37,317 bases of DNA from Candidatus Gottesmanbacteria bacterium (GTDB lineage: Bacteria; Patescibacteriota; Microgenomatia; UBA10105; UBA927), in contig JACREN010000054.1 of NCBI GenBank assembly GCA_016218255.1, positions 1-37,317 of the forward strand, written 5' to 3'. Positions within the stretch are counted from its first letter, which is position 1. Every line of letters starts with the position of its first letter. Below the pieces are notes generated by a model that saw only the letters and a list, made by a program, of their open reading frames with translations, did not search any database and had not been told where the DNA came from. The position numbers and the translations under genes are program-made. Shown here in pieces: positions 15,105 to 22,941 of the stretch.

Positions 15105-15647
15105 ATGAAAGAACAAGATACTATAAACCTGTTGCGGACAAAATCAGATTCTCCTGAGCTGGAATACTGGGCAAGCCGTTTGCGAGTGGCGGGATATATT
15201 GGCGTTGCGGGATTACTCGTCATAGGACTTCTGCTTGGTGGCGGGTACCTGATACTTCGACGAGAAACGAATAGTCTTGAAGACAAAAAGTCGGTGTTAA
15301 TTACCAGGATAAATCAGGAGCGCACAAAAGAAGGTCTTCTGTTATCTCTTAAACAACGTATCGGACTTGCAAGTAAAGTTGGAGAAACCCAACGGTCGCT
15401 TGGTACGGTATTAGATACGATTAATCGCATTGCAGAAACAGATCAATTAGTCGCTATAACTCGTGACGAAAAGCAGCAAATCAGGATTATTGTAAAAACC
15501 AAAAGCGTGGAAGAAGCTGCTGGTGTAATTGCAAATGTCCTCCGTATGGTTGCGGCAAAGCGCGTTATTAATCCTCAGTTGGTCGGTCTTGATTTAGGTT
15601 CTGATGGCAGCGTGCGGGTCACGGTGGCATTTGTTCATAGTAGTTAG
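15105..15647 (+). CDS. pilN: Type IV pilus inner-membrane protein PilN
   Basis: The 180-residue protein has a short cytoplasmic N-terminus containing INLLRTKSD, the counterpart of the PilM-binding INLLP motif. One transmembrane helix (about residues 27-50, GVAGLLVIGLLLGGGYLIL) and a coiled-coil then lead to a small alpha-beta periplasmic-type domain. PilN dimerises with PilO to form the alignment platform. Position between pilM and pilO supports the call more than sequence similarity, which is weak in this family. Confidence 0.85.
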   Translation: MKEQDTINLLRTKSDSPELEYWASRLRVAGYIGVAGLLVIGLLLGGGYLILRRETNSLEDKKSVLITRINQERTKEGLLLSLKQRIGLASKVGETQRSLGTVLDTINRIAETDQLVAITRDEKQQIRIIVKTKSVEEAAGVIANVLRMVAAKRVINPQLVGLDLGSDGSVRVTVAFVHSS

Positions 15648-15655
15648 GAGTTTCT

Positions 15656-16396
15656 ATGATGGTGATAATTAAACGATTTTTGAAAACATATAAAGGAATA
15701 GTCATCAGCGTCGGGATGTTGCTTCTTACGGTGTTGAGTATTGTGTATGGAGTCATCCCCGCGTCCGGGCGGATCGTTATGATGATGGAGCAGCGTATGG
15801 AGCTTCTTTCTGAAACTGCTTCGCTTCAAAACAAATTGACGGTACTGGAAGAACTTGATGAGGCAAATATCCGAAATTCTTTATTAATAGCCTTAAGCGC
15901 TATTCCTCAGGATAAATCCATTCCTTCTATTTTTTCGACGGTTGAACGTACTGCAGTGGTGAGCGGGGTGGCTATAGAAACGATTACGATAGGAAATCCT
16001 GGATCACTCGCGACTGAGTCTGCCAAAAAACAGAGCAGCGAAGAGAAAAAATTAGGCAGCGGCATTCTTCCGCTTACCGCCGTAATTACCGGTACACCAA
16101 AGCAGATCCGTGATTTTTTGGACACCATTGTGAATGTACGCAGGTTTCTTCGTATTTCATCCGCGGAGATTACATTTTTTTCAGGAGCGAATGCGACACT
16201 GCGCATTGGTCTTGAGGCGTTTTGGGCGCCAATTCCTGCTTCTCTTGGCGATACGGCCAGTCCTCTTTCTCAGCTGACTGAGAAGGAAGAAGCCTTGTCC
16301 AAGTCCATATCGGTGATGCCATCGTTTAGCGGGGCGGAGTTGGGTCCAAGCGCTGCTTCACAGCTACCTGGTCCCCGCGACCCGTTTGCTTTGTAG
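15656..16396 (+). CDS. pilO: Type IV pilus inner-membrane protein PilO
   Basis: The 246-residue protein has an N-terminal transmembrane helix (GIVISVGMLLLTVLSIVYGV), a coiled-coil with LSETASLQNKLTVLEELDEAN, and a ferredoxin-like domain with SIPSIFSTVERTAVVSGV and ITGTPKQIRDFLDTIVNVRR, as in PilO. A Ser/Pro-rich tail follows. A good AGGAG site precedes the ATG, in contrast to the leaderless first gene of the operon. The 3' end overlaps the opposing trmD by 33 bases. No pilus ATPase, PilC or peptidase lies in the window. Confidence 0.85.
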   Translation: MMVIIKRFLKTYKGIVISVGMLLLTVLSIVYGVIPASGRIVMMMEQRMELLSETASLQNKLTVLEELDEANIRNSLLIALSAIPQDKSIPSIFSTVERTAVVSGVAIETITIGNPGSLATESAKKQSSEEKKLGSGILPLTAVITGTPKQIRDFLDTIVNVRRFLRISSAEITFFSGANATLRIGLEAFWAPIPASLGDTASPLSQLTEKEEALSKSISVMPSFSGAELGPSAASQLPGPRDPFAL

Positions 16397-17080
16397 TGGA
16401 ATTTTTTTTTTAAGATCCGGCCTTCTGTCTTCTGTGTTGGCTATTTGCTGTCTATTTCTCCAGTCAGCTATTGCTTTGTGATCTCCGGATAACAGGATAG
16501 CAGGGACTTTCATGTCCAGATATTGCTGGGGTCTCGTGTACTGCGGATATTCAAGGAGATCATGGGTAAATGATTCATCCACCGTGGCGGTATCTTTTTG
16601 CAAGACTCCGGGTAAAAGCCTGACGATGCTGTCAGTTATGGCCATTGCGGGGATCTCTCCGCCGGTAAGCACGAAGTCCCCTATGGAAATGGTCTCGTCG
16701 ACGAGTGAGCGGACGCGCTCGTCTATGCCTTCGTAGTGGCCGCAAATGAGTATAACGTGATTTGTTACACTGAGTTCTCTTGCTTTTGATTGGGCATAGG
16801 GTGTCCCCTGCGGATCAAGAAGAACTATTTTTTCTTTGACGTCCTTTTTCTGACGCTTGACACTCTGTAATGCGCGATCTATCACATCCACGCGCAGTAT
16901 CATCCCTGCCCCCCCGCCGTATGGGTGATCATCCACCGTTTTATGCGAATCGGTAGAAAAATCTCTGATATTGATGAGTCGTATGTCGACGACGCCTGTA
17001 GCTTGCGCACGTTTTACTATAGAATATTCAAATGGACCTAAGAACATTTGCGGAAAGAGAGTAAGGATGGAAATATGCAT
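16364..17080 (-). CDS. trmD: tRNA (guanine-N1)-methyltransferase TrmD
   Basis: The 238-residue protein starts with MHISILTLFPQMF. It contains the trefoil-knot SAM site: GGGAGMILRVDVIDRAL, ILICGHYEGIDERV and the FVLTGGEIPAMA loop. The linker leads to YTRPQQYLDMKVPAILLSGDH and the final W-R-x-x-Q / RRPDL tail. TrmD makes m1G37 in tRNAs reading CNN/GNN-type codons and prevents frameshifting. After the conserved RRPDL, about 14 extra residues run into the 3' end of pilO. It is the last gene of rpsP-khpA-trmD, the usual bacterial order. Confidence 0.95.
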   Translation of the reverse strand: MHISILTLFPQMFLGPFEYSIVKRAQATGVVDIRLINIRDFSTDSHKTVDDHPYGGGAGMILRVDVIDRALQSVKRQKKDVKEKIVLLDPQGTPYAQSKARELSVTNHVILICGHYEGIDERVRSLVDETISIGDFVLTGGEIPAMAITDSIVRLLPGVLQKDTATVDESFTHDLLEYPQYTRPQQYLDMKVPAILLSGDHKAIADWRNRQQIANTEDRRPDLKKKIPLQSKRVAGTR

Positions 17081-17094
17081 GAGAGATCGCGTAA

Positions 17095-17340
17095 TTACGC
17101 GGTTGGTTCGCTCTCCGCCACTTCCACATCTGCATAGACACTGTGTTTGGCGGCGATCAATTTTATTAGATCTCGGAGTGCCCGTATTATTCGGCCACTT
17201 TTGCCGATAATTTTTCCCATATCTTCGGGATTTACATGAATCGTGAGGACTGTGCGTTCTGCATCCGTTTGTTCATCGATAACCACGTCATCTGCGTGAT
17301 CGACGATACTGGTTACAAGAAAATGTAACGTACTTTTCAT
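17095..17340 (-). CDS. khpA: KH-domain RNA-binding protein KhpA
   Basis: The 81-residue protein is a single KH domain with the nucleic-acid binding loop MGKIIGKSGRIIRALR (GxxG motif GKSG) between two helices. KhpA-type proteins bind RNA widely and form a complex with KhpB in many bacteria. Its ATG overlaps the rpsP stop by 4 bases. The rpsP-khpA-trmD order is conserved across bacteria. Confidence 0.92.
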   Translation of the reverse strand: MKSTLHFLVTSIVDHADDVVIDEQTDAERTVLTIHVNPEDMGKIIGKSGRIIRALRDLIKLIAAKHSVYADVEVAESEPTA

Positions 17341-17573
17341 GATTTTGGTTCCTCAAGGAGCTTTTTTACGGCTTCTGAAGTTTGTGCACCGTTGGTGATC
17401 CAATAGGCAATCCTGTCACGTTTCAGTTCAATGTGAGCAGGTTTAACCAGTGGATTATAGAATCCCAGGATTTCTATGGCCCGCCCGTCACGCCGTTTGC
17501 CTTCTTCTATGGCAACGATGCGGTAGGTTTTTCTGTTAGCGGATCCGGTTTGTGTAAGTCTGATTTTTACCAT
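17337..17573 (-). CDS. rpsP: 30S ribosomal protein S16
   Basis: The 78-residue protein begins MVKIRLTQTGSANRKTYRIV and continues with GRAIEILGFYNPLVKP and RIAYWITNGAQTSEAVKKLL, the hallmark S16 sequence at the normal family length. S16 binds early to 16S rRNA in 30S assembly. It leads the rpsP-khpA-trmD group and has its own promoter overlapping the rnc stop codon. Confidence 0.97.
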   Translation of the reverse strand: MVKIRLTQTGSANRKTYRIVAIEEGKRRDGRAIEILGFYNPLVKPAHIELKRDRIAYWITNGAQTSEAVKKLLEEPKS

Positions 17574-17608
17574 TGTACTATTTTATCAGATTCTACGCAT
17601 CTTCTCAA
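17574..17608 (-). promoter_or_regulatory. Leaderless promoter of rpsP
   Basis: On the minus strand: TTGAGA at 17603-17608 (5 of 6), a 17-base spacer, TAAAAT at 17580-17585 (5 of 6), then exactly 6 bases to the rpsP ATG at 17573. The -10 starts one base after the rnc stop codon, and the -35 lies in the last rnc codons. The mRNA would begin at the start codon. Confidence 0.65.
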
Positions 17609-18272
17609 GGGAGTTCCGTGCAGCTTCCTGTTCTGCCTCCTGTTTGGATCTGCCACTTCCGGTTCCAAGGCTGCGACTGGCAGCCACTGCTTCCATCCAA
17701 AAGGTTTTTGCGTGATCCGGCCCTTCACTTTTTATCACCTGATATGTTGGAGAAATGCGCGATTCCTCCTGTATGATCTCCTGGAGTAGACTTTTGTAGT
17801 CTACATACATTTTCTTTTCTACGATTTCAGCAGCATGAGGGAAAAGGAACACAGAGAGAAACTGTTTAGCCGCGACTATTCCCTGATCTATATATATTGC
17901 TCCCAGAAGCGCCTCAAACGCGTCAGCAAGGAGGGATGTGTTTGTTCTACCGCCTGAATCCTCTTCGCCGTGGCTTAAAAATAGTAGAGTTCCTAGTTCA
18001 AGATCCTGGGCGATTCTGCTGAGGCTCGTCGTTTTTACTAGACTCGACCGGATATTGGTAAGCGTTCCCTCCGGGTACTCGGGGTACTTGGTATAAAGAA
18101 ATTCCGACGTCAAAAAAGACAATACAGCATCACCCAAAAATTCCAGTCGCTCATTTGATTCATGGATGTGTTTGGCTTCATTGAGATACGACCTGTGATA
18201 AAAGGCCTGATGGAGCAGATCAACATTTTTAAACGATATTTTGATGGTTTTCAGTAATTCCTCGAATGTCAT
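17586..18272 (-). CDS. rnc: Ribonuclease III
   Basis: The 228-residue protein has the RNase III signature [14 protein letters not shown] (40-53) with catalytic Glu and Asp, and the second acidic cluster in [18 protein letters not shown]-terminal double-stranded RNA-binding domain follows (about 155-226, with [22 protein letters not shown]). It cleaves double-stranded RNA during rRNA processing. Its ATG overlaps the nusB stop by 4 bases. Confidence 0.96.
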   Translation of the reverse strand: MTFEELLKTIKISFKNVDLLHQAFYHRSYLNEAKHIHESNERLEFLGDAVLSFLTSEFLYTKYPEYPEGTLTNIRSSLVKTTSLSRIAQDLELGTLLFLSHGEEDSGGRTNTSLLADAFEALLGAIYIDQGIVAAKQFLSVFLFPHAAEIVEKKMYVDYKSLLQEIIQEESRISPTYQVIKSEGPDHAKTFWMEAVAASRSLGTGSGRSKQEAEQEAARNSLEKMRRI

Positions 18273-18628
18273 ATTGATGCAATTTGTTTTAATATTGCCC
18301 CTAATGCGCCGTTAATAAATTTGGCACTGTGTTCGTTGCCAAATTCCTTGGCTAGTTCAATCGCCTCGTCGACCACTACCTTTGGTGGCTGGCTCTTATC
18401 GACTAAGAGTTCATAGGAGGCAAGCCGGAGAATGGCAAGATCAATTTTTGATATTTTATCCGTCGGCCAGTCCGGGGCCGCAGCAGTTATGGCATTATCC
18501 AGCGATGGCATGGATTCTGCGATGGGCTTGATGTCATCGGTGAATTGGTCTTGTTTGAAACTATATGAAAAGAGTTGCTGCATCAGATTGATGCGTTTCT
18601 GATGTCTGGGATCGTGAGAGGTCTTCAT
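18269..18628 (-). CDS. nusB: Transcription antitermination protein NusB
   Basis: The 119-residue, all-helical protein shows the NusB core: [51 protein letters not shown]. This last segment is the most conserved in the family. NusB with NusE binds boxA and supports antitermination on rRNA operons. At 119 residues it is slightly short. It begins right after a period-7 repeat array and is coupled to rnc. Confidence 0.93.
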   Translation of the reverse strand: MKTSHDPRHQKRINLMQQLFSYSFKQDQFTDDIKPIAESMPSLDNAITAAAPDWPTDKISKIDLAILRLASYELLVDKSQPPKVVVDEAIELAKEFGNEHSAKFINGALGAILKQIASI

Positions 18629-18633
18629 GCGAC

Positions 18634-18689
18634 GTATCGGGTATCAAGTATCAGGTATCATGTTTTTCATGACACGTGACACATGACAC
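18634..18689. repeat. Inverted array of period-7 repeats between rpmF and nusB
   Basis: Eight consecutive 7-mers fill the gap: GTATCGG, GTATCAA, GTATCAG, GTATCAT, GTTTTTC, ATGACAC, GTGACAC, ATGACAC. The right three are the reverse complement of GTGTCAN, so a left arm of GTATCAN units faces a right arm of inverted GTGTCAN units around GTTTTTC. The single strand can fold with the arms as an imperfect stem. It ends at the base before the rpmF stop codon. Confidence 0.85.
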
Positions 18690-18890
18690 TTATTTTTTCT
18701 TTGTCTTTTCAACTTTTTGCGGTATTGCCACCTTTCCGTCATACCAGCCGCATTGCTTGCATGCACGATGTGCAATGCGGATGCTGCCGCAGTTTGGGCA
18801 TTTCATAAGGCCAAAAATTTTAAGCTTAATTGCGGCTTGGCGCTTGCCTCCTCGTCTGGTTGAATGTCTCCGCTTGGGTAATGGTGCCAT
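18690..18890 (-). CDS. rpmF: 50S ribosomal protein L32
   Basis: The 66-residue protein begins MAPLPKRRHSTRRGGKRQA, the L32 start. It carries a zinc ribbon CPNCGSIRIAHRACKQCG with four cysteines, as in the C+ form of L32, and ends with a Lys-rich tail. It lies between recG and nusB on the same strand, 11 bases after the recG stop. Confidence 0.95.
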   Translation of the reverse strand: MAPLPKRRHSTRRGGKRQAAIKLKIFGLMKCPNCGSIRIAHRACKQCGWYDGKVAIPQKVEKTKKK

Positions 18891-18901
18891 AGGTTAAAAA
18901 G

Positions 18902-21046
18902 TTAGTCCCTTGTAGTTCCTTGCATTATACTCTCCTTGAGTTTCTCCATCAAGAGCGGAAAGCCTGAGAGTGCTGGGTCGGCAACCGTAAGCGTTCGTAC
19001 TGCTTTCTGGGATTGGGAGATAAGCGCCGATTGTGTCCATCTGGCGATTTTCAGTTCCGGAATCCCATGCTGACGGGTACCAAAAAGCTCTCCTGGGCCA
19101 CGGAGTGCAAGGTCAATATCAGCCAGTAGCGGTCCGCTGTGAGTGGCTTCCATGGCTTTGAGTCTGGCAAGCGTCTGTTGCTGATTTTCTTCAGTAAATA
19201 GTAAACAATAAGACTGGAGTGCTCCTCTGCCGACACGGCCGCGCAATTGGTGAAGTTGAGAAAGGCCAAATCGGTCTGCAGCTTCAATAAGCATAATTGT
19301 TGCATTTGGTATATCTATTCCCACTTCCACAACCGGTGTAGCCACGAGAATGTGTGTCTTTCCGGCGCGGAACGCATCGAGTGCTGCTGTTTTGTCACTT
19401 GCTTTCATCCTGCCGTGGAGCAGTCCCAGACGGAATCTGGGAAATATCGATCCAAGACGTTTGTATTCACTGGTTACGGCCTTAACGGTTGCGATAGTCT
19501 CTGATTCATCGATGAGCGGACAAATAATAAAAGCCTGTCCGCCCGTTTGGGCTATCTGTTTGGTGATCCATTCATAGGCGTGTTTTCTTTTTTCATTTGG
19601 AACAATCCAGGTTTTCACTTTCTGACGGTTATCCGGAATAGTGGCGAGTACGGAAAGGTCCAGGTTTCCAAAAAGTGTCCGGGCGATGGTTCTTGGTATA
19701 GGCGTTGCAGTCATAGTCAGTATGTGGGGCGTTTTTCCCTGTTTCATTTTATCGATAAGTTCTCCGCGCTGCAGGACACCAAAGCGTTGCTGTTCGTCAA
19801 TGACCACCAAGCCCAGGCGGCTGAGATTGATTTTGGTTGAAAGAAGGGCGTGGGTACCTATGAGGATATCTGAATTATGAATTATGAATTTTGAATCACG
19901 AAGAGATAGTTTTTTTTCCATGATTCCCGATTTAGCATTCATGATTCCGTTGCCAGTGACTAACGATACAGAGATGTTGAACGGTTTCAAAAAACGTGAA
20001 ATGGTCGCGAAGTGCTGTTCTGCCAAAATTTGGGTTGGCGCCATAAGTATTGATTGCATCTTATTTTTGTACACGGCATACATGGCAATAGCCGCTACGA
20101 CGGTTTTTCCTGATCCGACGTCGCCCTCGAGCAACCGGTTCATTGGGTGTGGGTGAGTAAGGTCTGATAATATTTCTTTCGATGCGGTTTGCTGGTCGCC
20201 AGTTAACGTAAATGGCAGGGATAGGATAAATTCTGAAATGTCAGATTGATTTGTGTCGCACTGGTAGGCTTTGTGTGAAAGCTGCCAGTGGCGCCTTCCT
20301 TCCCAGGCGCGCACATGCAGAAAGAAAAATTCTTCAAATGACAGTCTTTGATGAGCGGCATACGCTTCTTCAGTGCTGAGTGGGTAATGAATGTGTTCAA
20401 TCGCCTCCCGGATACCCACGAGTTTGTTTTCTCTTAGAATTGAGTCAGGAATATACTCGATCACTTGTTGTATGCAGTGTTCAATGCAGTAGGCGATGCG
20501 GCCTCGTAACCATTTTGAACTGACTCCTTGGGTTTCCGGGTAAATTGGCACAAGTCGACCGGTATGAAGGCTCGCCTCTGTTTGGTTCGTTTGGAAGGAT
20601 CGCATACTTCCATGTACAGAAGTATGCGATCCTTCCAAGATGGTTATTTCATATGCCGGTGAAGACATCACGAGTTTGTGGCCAAACCAGTCGATTTTTC
20701 CTGCTAAACGGGCTTGGGTGCCGATCGGAAGTGTCCTTGATAGAAATGGTTGATTAAACCAGACGACATCGAGTACTCCCGTTTCATCGCTTAGCTGGGC
20801 CTGCTGGAGTTTTTTGCCGGATTTTGTGAATGCGCTCCGAAATGCGGTAATCGTGCCGGAGACTGTCACCGTTTCGCCTGCGTGCACGCGGCCGACGGGT
20901 GAAATGAGGGAGAAATCGTCATAGCGGAATGGGATATAGAACAGTAAATCCTCTACCGTCCGAATTCCTAATTTTTTCAGGCGTCCGGCCATAACCGGAC
21001 CCACCCGTGGAACATATTGCATGGGAGTCGCAAGCGTTATCTCCAT
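18902..21046 (-). CDS. recG: ATP-dependent DNA helicase RecG, with two repeat-encoded insertions
   Basis: The 714-residue protein has an N-terminal wedge with an OB-fold (about 50-135), then the helicase motor: Walker A GDVGSGKT, DEQQRFGV (motif II, DEQH in most RecG), TMTATPIPRT and QLRGRVGRG. RecG remodels stalled forks and branched DNA. Two segments look inserted. Residues 137-152 are encoded by a perfect 20-bp inverted repeat of the REP type. Residues about 367-392 are encoded by period-7 repeats and lie between LVTG and ILIGTHALL, where the usual spacing is about 21 residues but is about 28 here. Both keep the frame and fall in loop positions. The ATG at 21046 is favoured because a TATAAT box lies 6 bases before it. 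Confidence 0.93.
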   Translation of the reverse strand: MEITLATPMQYVPRVGPVMAGRLKKLGIRTVEDLLFYIPFRYDDFSLISPVGRVHAGETVTVSGTITAFRSAFTKSGKKLQQAQLSDETGVLDVVWFNQPFLSRTLPIGTQARLAGKIDWFGHKLVMSSPAYEITILEGSHTSVHGSMRSFQTNQTEASLHTGRLVPIYPETQGVSSKWLRGRIAYCIEHCIQQVIEYIPDSILRENKLVGIREAIEHIHYPLSTEEAYAAHQRLSFEEFFFLHVRAWEGRRHWQLSHKAYQCDTNQSDISEFILSLPFTLTGDQQTASKEILSDLTHPHPMNRLLEGDVGSGKTVVAAIAMYAVYKNKMQSILMAPTQILAEQHFATISRFLKPFNISVSLVTGNGIMNAKSGIMEKKLSLRDSKFIIHNSDILIGTHALLSTKINLSRLGLVVIDEQQRFGVLQRGELIDKMKQGKTPHILTMTATPIPRTIARTLFGNLDLSVLATIPDNRQKVKTWIVPNEKRKHAYEWITKQIAQTGGQAFIICPLIDESETIATVKAVTSEYKRLGSIFPRFRLGLLHGRMKASDKTAALDAFRAGKTHILVATPVVEVGIDIPNATIMLIEAADRFGLSQLHQLRGRVGRGALQSYCLLFTEENQQQTLARLKAMEATHSGPLLADIDLALRGPGELFGTRQHGIPELKIARWTQSALISQSQKAVRTLTVADPALSGFPLLMEKLKESIMQGTTRD
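19872..19947. repeat. Inverted period-7 repeats inside recG
   Basis: The plus strand reads GAATTAT, GAATTAT, GAATTTT, GAATCAC (19872-19899), then a spacer, then ATGATTC, CCGATTT, AGCATTC, ATGATTC (19920-19947), which on the minus strand are GAATCAT-type units. The layout, left-facing and right-facing 7-mers around a short spacer, is the same as in the array before nusB, although the unit sequence differs. It encodes about residues 367-392 of RecG. Confidence 0.7.
20591..20638. repeat. REP-like palindrome pair inside recG (perfect 20-bp inverted repeat)
   Basis: The left arm TTGGAAGGATCGCATACTTC (20591-20610) and the right arm (20619-20638) are exact reverse complements around an 8-base loop CATGTACA. 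Each arm is one copy of the palindrome family GAAGGATCGCATCCTTC found around the transposase at 35277. The element encodes RecG residues 137-152 in frame. Confidence 0.9.
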
Positions 21047-21080
21047 GAGGCGATTATACCCCTTAAATGCCACCTGCCAG
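21047..21080 (-). promoter_or_regulatory. Leaderless promoter of recG
   Basis: On the minus strand: CTGGCA (21075-21080, 4 of 6), a 16-base spacer, a perfect TATAAT (21053-21058), then 6 bases to the ATG at 21046. The -35 falls in the last codons of the small membrane protein gene. Confidence 0.55.
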
Positions 21081-21170
21081 AAGCGGCAGGAACGATGTGG
21101 CGACAAGTGCAAGTGACGCGATGACGACAATTACTTTCCATACCTTTTCGTGTTTTCTAAAGAAGTTCAT
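21063..21170 (-). CDS. Small single-helix membrane protein downstream of tyrS
   Basis: The frame encodes 35 residues: a charged start MNFFRKHEKVWK, then one hydrophobic helix VIVVIASLALVATSFLPLL and a short end. The ATG lies one base after the tyrS stop codon, so translation is probably coupled. The pattern of a positively charged head and a single helix ending in FLPLL looks like a genuine short membrane peptide rather than chance, since all the hydrophobic codons are contiguous. Function unknown; the length is below common gene-calling limits. Confidence 0.5.
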   Translation of the reverse strand: MNFFRKHEKVWKVIVVIASLALVATSFLPLLAGGI

Positions 21171-21171
21171 G

Positions 21172-22362
21172 TTATTTTTTAATTTTAACAGCTTTTCTGC
21201 CAACTTTTATTATATCACCGGTCTTAAACGTATGAATCTCTGAAGGCACGGTAACAAGGGTATCATTAAGTTTGACTGCTTTTTGTTTCACCAATTGTCT
21301 TGCTTCAGATCTACTTTCTGCCATATTTCCTTCCATCATTGCTTCAATAATGGTTGCCCCTGAAGACAGAGTGGGTGGCAGTGAAATTGTTGGAAGATTT
21401 GCTTGAGTCAAATCTCCTTTCTGGAACCGCACACCGAAATCTTTTTGTGCCGCGTCGGCCAATGTTTTGCTATGGAGTTCCGTGACTAGTTGGTGTGCCA
21501 GTTCAATTTTTATGGTCATTGGATTTTCTCCGGCAACAAGGCGTTTCTTCACATCAGCAACGTCTTCCATTGATGCGGAAGTTGCAAGCGTAAAGTACTC
21601 GACAATGAGTTCGTCCCGAAGCGACATCACTTTCGCAAACATTTCATTAGGTTCGTCGGTAAGCCAGATGGCGTTGTTCCAAGTCTTACTCATCTTTCTT
21701 CCGTCCGTTCCTTCCAAAAATCCATTGGCAATAATAAACGATTCTTTATTACGCAAATCCTTTTGGAGTACGCGTCCTGCTTGCATGTTAAATGTCTGAT
21801 CCGTCCCCCCTATCTGAATGTCAGTGTCCATAAAATAACTGTCGTACCCCTGCATCACGGGATACAGCAGTTCATGAAGACCCACATGCAAGCCTTCGGT
21901 CAGGCGTTTTTTTATAAGCTCCCGGCTGTAAAAGTCTCCGGCCGAGAAGTGGTAAGCAAGTCTAATGATATCCTCAAAGGCGAGTTTCTTAAGCCACTCA
22001 CTATTATGGCGCACCTTCACTTTTGAAAAATCAAGAATTTTTTGTGCCTGTTGTTTATAGGTTTGAAAATTTTCTTCAATTATTGCAGACGTGAGAACCG
22101 GTCGTTCCGATTCTTTATCCGACGTATCTCCGATAAGGGCAGTAAAATCGCCTATGAGAAATGTAACATTGTGTCCAAGTTGGGCAAATGCATTGAGCTT
22201 CCTAAGCGGTACAGCGTGGCCAATATGGATTTTGGTAGCTGTAGGATCGATACCTAAGTAGACATTCAGTTTCCTGTCACTCATGAGAAGCTTCCGGAGT
22301 TTCTCTTTATCCGGAATAATATTCTCGACACCTCTGGTCAATAATTCCTCAATTGCATCCAT
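21172..22362 (-). CDS. tyrS: Tyrosyl-tRNA synthetase
   Basis: The 396-residue protein is a class I synthetase with YLGIDPTATKIHIGHAVPLRK (HIGH signature), the tyrosine-binding QGYDSYFM and GGTDQTFN segments, and KMSKT in place of KMSKS. A C-terminal S4 RNA-binding domain follows (about 330-396, SRSEARQLVKQKAVKLND). It is of the TyrZ-like type with about 400 residues. On the minus strand a TATAGT box at 22374-22379 with TTCGCA 17 bases further upstream (22397-22402) lies 11 bases before the ATG. Confidence 0.95.
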   Translation of the reverse strand: MDAIEELLTRGVENIIPDKEKLRKLLMSDRKLNVYLGIDPTATKIHIGHAVPLRKLNAFAQLGHNVTFLIGDFTALIGDTSDKESERPVLTSAIIEENFQTYKQQAQKILDFSKVKVRHNSEWLKKLAFEDIIRLAYHFSAGDFYSRELIKKRLTEGLHVGLHELLYPVMQGYDSYFMDTDIQIGGTDQTFNMQAGRVLQKDLRNKESFIIANGFLEGTDGRKMSKTWNNAIWLTDEPNEMFAKVMSLRDELIVEYFTLATSASMEDVADVKKRLVAGENPMTIKIELAHQLVTELHSKTLADAAQKDFGVRFQKGDLTQANLPTISLPPTLSSGATIIEAMMEGNMAESRSEARQLVKQKAVKLNDTLVTVPSEIHTFKTGDIIKVGRKAVKIKK

Positions 22363-22374
22363 AGACAGTATTTA

Positions 22375-22941
22375 CTATAGCACATTGCTATGTTGCTGCG
22401 AAGCATGTTGCCTTTGTGGCATTCGTATGAATATGTGTGCCTCTTTATCCGGACGTAATTTCTCGCGGACGATTCGAGCAATATGGTCATCGATCCCACG
22501 CAACTGTTCGAGATCAATTTCCCTAAACTCCAGACGTTCAAAGAGCTGGTGCCGGACATATATTGCAAAATAGCCAACCTCAGGGCCGTTGAGTGCGATG
22601 GCATGGGAAACCAAGCGCGAGGCAATACCCAGCCCACGCCAATCGTTCCGTGTGTGACCGTTATTTATGTACCACCACGGCATGGCCGTGCCGGCGACGG
22701 GTTCAAGCGTTTGGGCGGCGATAATTTCCGACCCGTGCATCATTGCTAGAATTTGGCCTCCGCTTCGGGCAAACTGAGTTATATCCGTAAGTGTTTTATC
22801 CCGGATATTTCCGCCGTTTGACAGGGCTTCATCCATGAGAAATGCATGAACCTGCTCTAATTTTTTGCTGTCAAACGGATGAATCAGCCGTGCTGCCATC
22901 TCCCCGTCGTCTATCCGTTCGCGTTGTTCTATGAGCATCAT
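22375..22941 (-). CDS. GNAT-family N-acetyltransferase
   Basis: The 188-residue protein shows the GNAT acetyl-CoA site NDWRGLGIASRLVSHAI (Q/RxxGxG/A form) after the strand AMPWWYINNGHTRNDW, and FERLEFREID as the C-terminal strand. The acceptor is unknown. Its ATG overlaps the stop of the aminotransferase gene (ATGATG/TGA at 22938-22941), so the pair is co-translated and may act on the same amino acid or derivative. Confidence 0.8.
   Translation of the reverse strand: MMLIEQRERIDDGEMAARLIHPFDSKKLEQVHAFLMDEALSNGGNIRDKTLTDITQFARSGGQILAMMHGSEIIAAQTLEPVAGTAMPWWYINNGHTRNDWRGLGIASRLVSHAIALNGPEVGYFAIYVRHQLFERLEFREIDLEQLRGIDDHIARIVREKLRPDKEAHIFIRMPQRQHASQQHSNVL

Noticed and set aside
16423..16460. 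Period-7-like pattern (TTCTGTC, TTCTGTG, ...) near the end of trmD
   Set aside because: The encoded residues match the conserved W-R-x-x-Q and RRPDL tail of TrmD, so this is normal coding sequence rather than a repeat insertion.
17088..17101. 14-bp palindrome CGCGTAATTACGCG at the khpA stop
   Set aside because: It is short, has no second copy, no T-run and no promoter nearby, and can arise by chance over a stop codon.
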